Below, in pieces: positions 47,461 through 49,378 of a DNA stretch of 49,378 bases; within the stretch, counting starts at the first letter, position 1; each line of letters begins with the position of its first letter. Position numbers and translations under genes: made by a program. Source of the DNA: a virus; the IMG/VR virus record IMGVR_UViG_3300009151_000104, positions 1-49,378 of that record. The stretch is one strand, 5' to 3'. Under the pieces are notes generated by a model, which worked only from the letters and a program-made list of their open reading frames with translations, was not told the origin of the DNA and searched no databases.

Positions 47461-47739
47461 TTATTTCCCCTCCGTTACCTTTTCCAAAATACGAACACGA
47501 ACCGCCAGATCATTGATCTGTTTGGACAACTCATCCCGCAGCCTGTACCGTGCTTCAGCGGAAATAGGACTATCCGTAGGAATACCCGCTGGCGTTATAA
47601 GCGCAGGCATTTTGCCTTCAAGTTCCTGCACTTTGCTATTTAAAGTGGTAATTTGGGTTAGTAACCAACCAATAGCGGCAACCAAAATTGGAAAAACCAT
47701 GTTGATGATTTTTGAAAAATCAAAATGTTTTTCTTCCAT
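47461..47739 (-). CDS. Membrane-anchored coiled-coil protein, spanin-like
   Basis: I start at ATG 47739 (MEEKHFDFSKIINMVF), overlapping the upstream stop (TGATG). The product has one N-terminal membrane helix (MVFPILVAAIGWLLTQIT), a coiled coil (LNSKVQELEGKM) and a second coil at the end (DELSKQINDLAVRVRILEK). That is the plan of an inner-membrane spanin (i-spanin) or of a holin-associated protein. No matching outer-membrane partner was identified. It lies in the lysis cassette. Confidence 0.5.
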   Translation of the reverse strand: MEEKHFDFSKIINMVFPILVAAIGWLLTQITTLNSKVQELEGKMPALITPAGIPTDSPISAEARYRLRDELSKQINDLAVRVRILEKVTEGK

Positions 47740-48206
47740 CACTTCACCGTTACCATAAGAATTACGCCGATTACGCCAATACCCAATACCAGAAAACCGA
47801 CAATACTGCTAACCATAATTAAATCCTTGCGGTTTTCTTCCTGCTCCTTTAGCGCCGCCGCAGCTTGACGGGCCGCCTCTTTCCGCATCTCAATAACCTG
47901 CCGTTGGATACCTTCCCACGCCGCAGGACCATATTGGCCCACGAACATGTTCTTTACTTGAAGCTGCATATCCTGAGCTTTGGCCTTAACAGCGTAGCGT
48001 TTTACCGCTTCCGCTTCGTAGTCCGCTTGGCTTTGGAATAATTTTTTCTTATGCGGCGTTGATGTTACCGTAACAATCTGGCCGATCTTACTGAATAAAT
48101 TGCTTACCTTCTCCGCAGTCTCCATCATGTCCCGACCCGAATCAATGGCGGACTTGATGCTATTGTAGATTGCAGTCGCGCCAGCGATGAGGGTAAATGG
48201 ATCCAT
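47739..48206 (-). CDS. Membrane protein with C-terminal TM helix, lysis region
   Basis: This 155-residue protein starts MDPFTLIAGATAIYNSIKSA. It has a long basic/acidic helical region (KLFQSQADYEAEAVKRYAVK, VIEMRKEAARQAAAALKEQE) and one C-terminal membrane helix (VSSIVGFLVLGIGVIGVILM). The segment KLFQSQADYEAEAVK is one I recognise as widely conserved in related podoviruses in the lysis region. It is probably a lysis accessory or a virion membrane protein; function unknown. Confidence 0.55.
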   Translation of the reverse strand: MDPFTLIAGATAIYNSIKSAIDSGRDMMETAEKVSNLFSKIGQIVTVTSTPHKKKLFQSQADYEAEAVKRYAVKAKAQDMQLQVKNMFVGQYGPAAWEGIQRQVIEMRKEAARQAAAALKEQEENRKDLIMVSSIVGFLVLGIGVIGVILMVTVK

Positions 48207-48388
48207 TATTCTGCCGCAGAAGTTTCAGAAGATGTTTCTGGCGCAGGAGCTTCAATCTGTGGCTTGGCTTGCCCATGCAAAAGCGCAATCAAGTCGGCCA
48301 CTTCCGAATATACGCCAGCACTAAGATGCTTTAACACGGTGTTAACGTGGGCTACCGTCAATTTCAGTTCAAGTTCAAGATTATCCAT
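48206..48388 (-). CDS. Small helical protein, 60 residues
   Basis: The protein starts MDNLELELKLTVAHVNTVLK as one helix with GVYSEVADLIALLHGQA, followed by a Pro/Ala/Thr/Ser/Glu-rich tail. This small pattern is frequent in podovirus lysis regions. It is coupled to the gene at 47739 by one shared base. Function unknown. Confidence 0.5.
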   Translation of the reverse strand: MDNLELELKLTVAHVNTVLKHLSAGVYSEVADLIALLHGQAKPQIEAPAPETSSETSAAE

Positions 48389-48397
48389 TTTATCCTC

Positions 48398-48706
48398 TTA
48401 GAATGGTGGGTTTTGGGATTGTGTTACTGGTTGAGCTAATTGTTTAACTTGATAAGCAATTAATTCTTCAACCGCAGGCATACTAATGGATTGAGAAACC
48501 CATTGGTAGGCTAATTGTTGGGTAATATCGGAATATGGGACAAATTCTGCTGGATTGGGTGAACTTAAATTCACCGTACCAGAAGAAGACGATGTGACTG
48601 AGCCATCCGTACCTGTGCAAACCCAATTAATAGCTGTGACTACGTCAGATAAGCCATTAGATAGCGGATTCACTATAAACTGAGGGAACGACCAAGCAAA
48701 ATTCAT
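48398..48706 (-). CDS. Small phage protein, DUF7936-like
   Basis: This 102-residue protein starts MNFAWSFPQFIVNPLSNG and has VVTAINWVCTGTDGSVTSS, then FVPYSDITQQLAYQWVSQS. The pattern with a Trp-rich start and the INWVCTGTDG strand matches what I know of a small phage family (DUF7936), usually near fibre genes. It may be a tail or chaperone protein. Function unknown. Confidence 0.55.
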   Translation of the reverse strand: MNFAWSFPQFIVNPLSNGLSDVVTAINWVCTGTDGSVTSSSSGTVNLSSPNPAEFVPYSDITQQLAYQWVSQSISMPAVEELIAYQVKQLAQPVTQSQNPPF

Positions 48707-48718
48707 AACGCCCCCGCA

Positions 48719-49213
48719 TCAGAGTCCCAATATCATCGCATAAGCAATAGACTGTGCTTGTGTAACATTTCCAACGCTTGATGAACTAGCCAAACCAACA
48801 TTAGTCCCGTCGCAATACATAATAATGCTATAGGTGCGCGGAATAGCCAACGTGCCGCCTGCTGCGGCATTGCTGCCATTATTAGATCCTATGGATACGG
48901 TGTATATACCCGTGGTATTATTGGTAACAATCCACATCCCGCCAACGCTTTGTGGCAATAAAACCAATTGATTCGCCGCTAATGCACCCGTAAGCAGGAA
49001 CCTCATGCACTGGGACGTATTACCCGCTGCCGTGGAACTAGGGGCCGCAATATTCGTATACGTTGTACTTCCGCTGGTGCTGACCGATACGCTGGTCGTA
49101 TTGCCAAACATCTGGTCAAGGATGGTGGCGTTATAGTTAAGCGGCTGATCCCACGTGGGGGATGTGCTATTATACGCTGGTTCGTTAAGGGCAAGGTTGG
49201 TTGTAGTAGACAT
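48719..49213 (-). CDS. Small fibre-like or tail-tip protein
   Basis: This 164-residue protein starts MSTTTNLALNEPAYNSTSPT and continues WDQPLNYNATILDQMFGNTT. Its body is Ser/Thr/Gly-rich beta structure (WIVTNNTTGIYTVSIGSNNG). This start, with a WDxPLNYN motif, is known from short phage tail or receptor-binding proteins. It is probably a tail tip or fibre subunit. Its start shares a base with the upstream stop (TAATG). Confidence 0.6.
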   Translation of the reverse strand: MSTTTNLALNEPAYNSTSPTWDQPLNYNATILDQMFGNTTSVSVSTSGSTTYTNIAAPSSTAAGNTSQCMRFLLTGALAANQLVLLPQSVGGMWIVTNNTTGIYTVSIGSNNGSNAAAGGTLAIPRTYSIIMYCDGTNVGLASSSSVGNVTQAQSIAYAMILGL

Positions 49214-49378
49214 TATTTATCCGCCTTCCCATCCAGCTTGTCGTAAATACGCTGAAACATGCTTTCAATGTGATCCATGCGTTTGTCCAAATCTTCTTTA
49301 AGGACGTATTCTTTTGGCAATGTGGCTTCTAATTTATTAATATCCCGCTGTAGTTCTTTAACAGCCCCCCATAATTCC
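49213..49378 (-). CDS. Coiled-coil protein, N-terminus beyond the window
   Basis: The reading frame enters at the right edge and ends with a TAA at 49215-49213. The visible 54 residues read VKELQRDINKLEATLPKEYV and then KEDLDKRMDHIESMFQRIYD, a coiled coil. Its stop overlaps the next start (TAATG). The missing start lies upstream, to the right of the window. It is in the late unit next to fibre genes; function unknown. Confidence 0.55.
   Translation of the reverse strand, partial: ELWGAVKELQRDINKLEATLPKEYVLKEDLDKRMDHIESMFQRIYDKLDGKADK

Noticed and set aside
1-49378. Integrase, attachment site or immunity repressor of a temperate phage
   Set aside because: No tyrosine or serine recombinase motifs were found in any frame. 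The two HTH proteins are small and Cro-like, so lysogeny is not supported by this window.

Overview
The window is a large part of the genome of a tailed double-stranded DNA phage, almost certainly a podovirus. The evidence is a P22/SU10-type portal, two gp4/SU10-like adaptor proteins, a gp10/SU10-like nozzle protein, large putative ejection proteins, and no tape measure, tail tube or sheath gene. The host is probably an alphaproteobacterium: the phage carries a GcrA-type cell-cycle regulator, a gene-transfer-agent-type 3TM holin, and GTTC-N7-GTTC motifs that match the alphaproteobacterial LexA box. No integrase, DNA polymerase, tRNA or CRISPR array was found, so replication probably relies on the host polymerase.

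Layout. From about 21.3 kb down to position 1 all genes point left. First comes a tight cluster of small genes (21.3-18.6 kb, including a DUF551 protein and a twin-arginine signal protein). Then come the large terminase, four small genes, the portal, a virion lysozyme protein, a basic GG-motif protein, a GroES-like protein, scaffold, major capsid protein, capsid accessory proteins, an adaptor, a zinc-ribbon protein, and a tail fibre that runs off the left edge. From the right edge down to 35.4 kb the genes also point left: a coiled-coil protein cut by the edge, small fibre-like proteins, a lysis cassette (membrane proteins, 3TM holin, GH108 endolysin), a second adaptor, the nozzle, small head/tail proteins, a GNAT acetyltransferase and two very large ejection-type proteins. 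The two leftward blocks probably form one late transcription unit on a circular map; the C-terminus of the fibre and the start of the coiled-coil gene lie outside the window.

The middle (22.2-35.4 kb) is the early/replication part. The small terminase and an acidic protein point left. From a regulated-looking promoter at 23.15 kb a string of small genes runs right, with ATGA/TAATG couplings, ending in GcrA. A metallophosphoesterase, primase, SF2 helicase, DnaA-domain protein, RusA resolvase and XRE regulator point left. A recombination module (Gp157-like, ERF, an SSB-tailed small protein, a PD-(D/E)XK-like protein, an HNH nuclease and a lipoprotein lytic transglycosylase) points right.

The most striking non-coding signals are these. 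(1) AAGCTT is enriched roughly 15- to 25-fold between 21.7 and 26.6 kb, in both coding and intergenic DNA. (2) A 950-bp gene-free region holds a six-copy GTTC iteron array with 11-bp period, a strong hairpin and 46-bp repeats. (3) An attenuator-like set of competing hairpins lies ahead of the helicase/primase genes, beside an AT-rich tract and the DnaA-like gene. (4) An 11-bp inverted repeat overlaps a start codon at 9.4 kb. Family assignments come from recognised motifs in the translated sequence; no database search was run.
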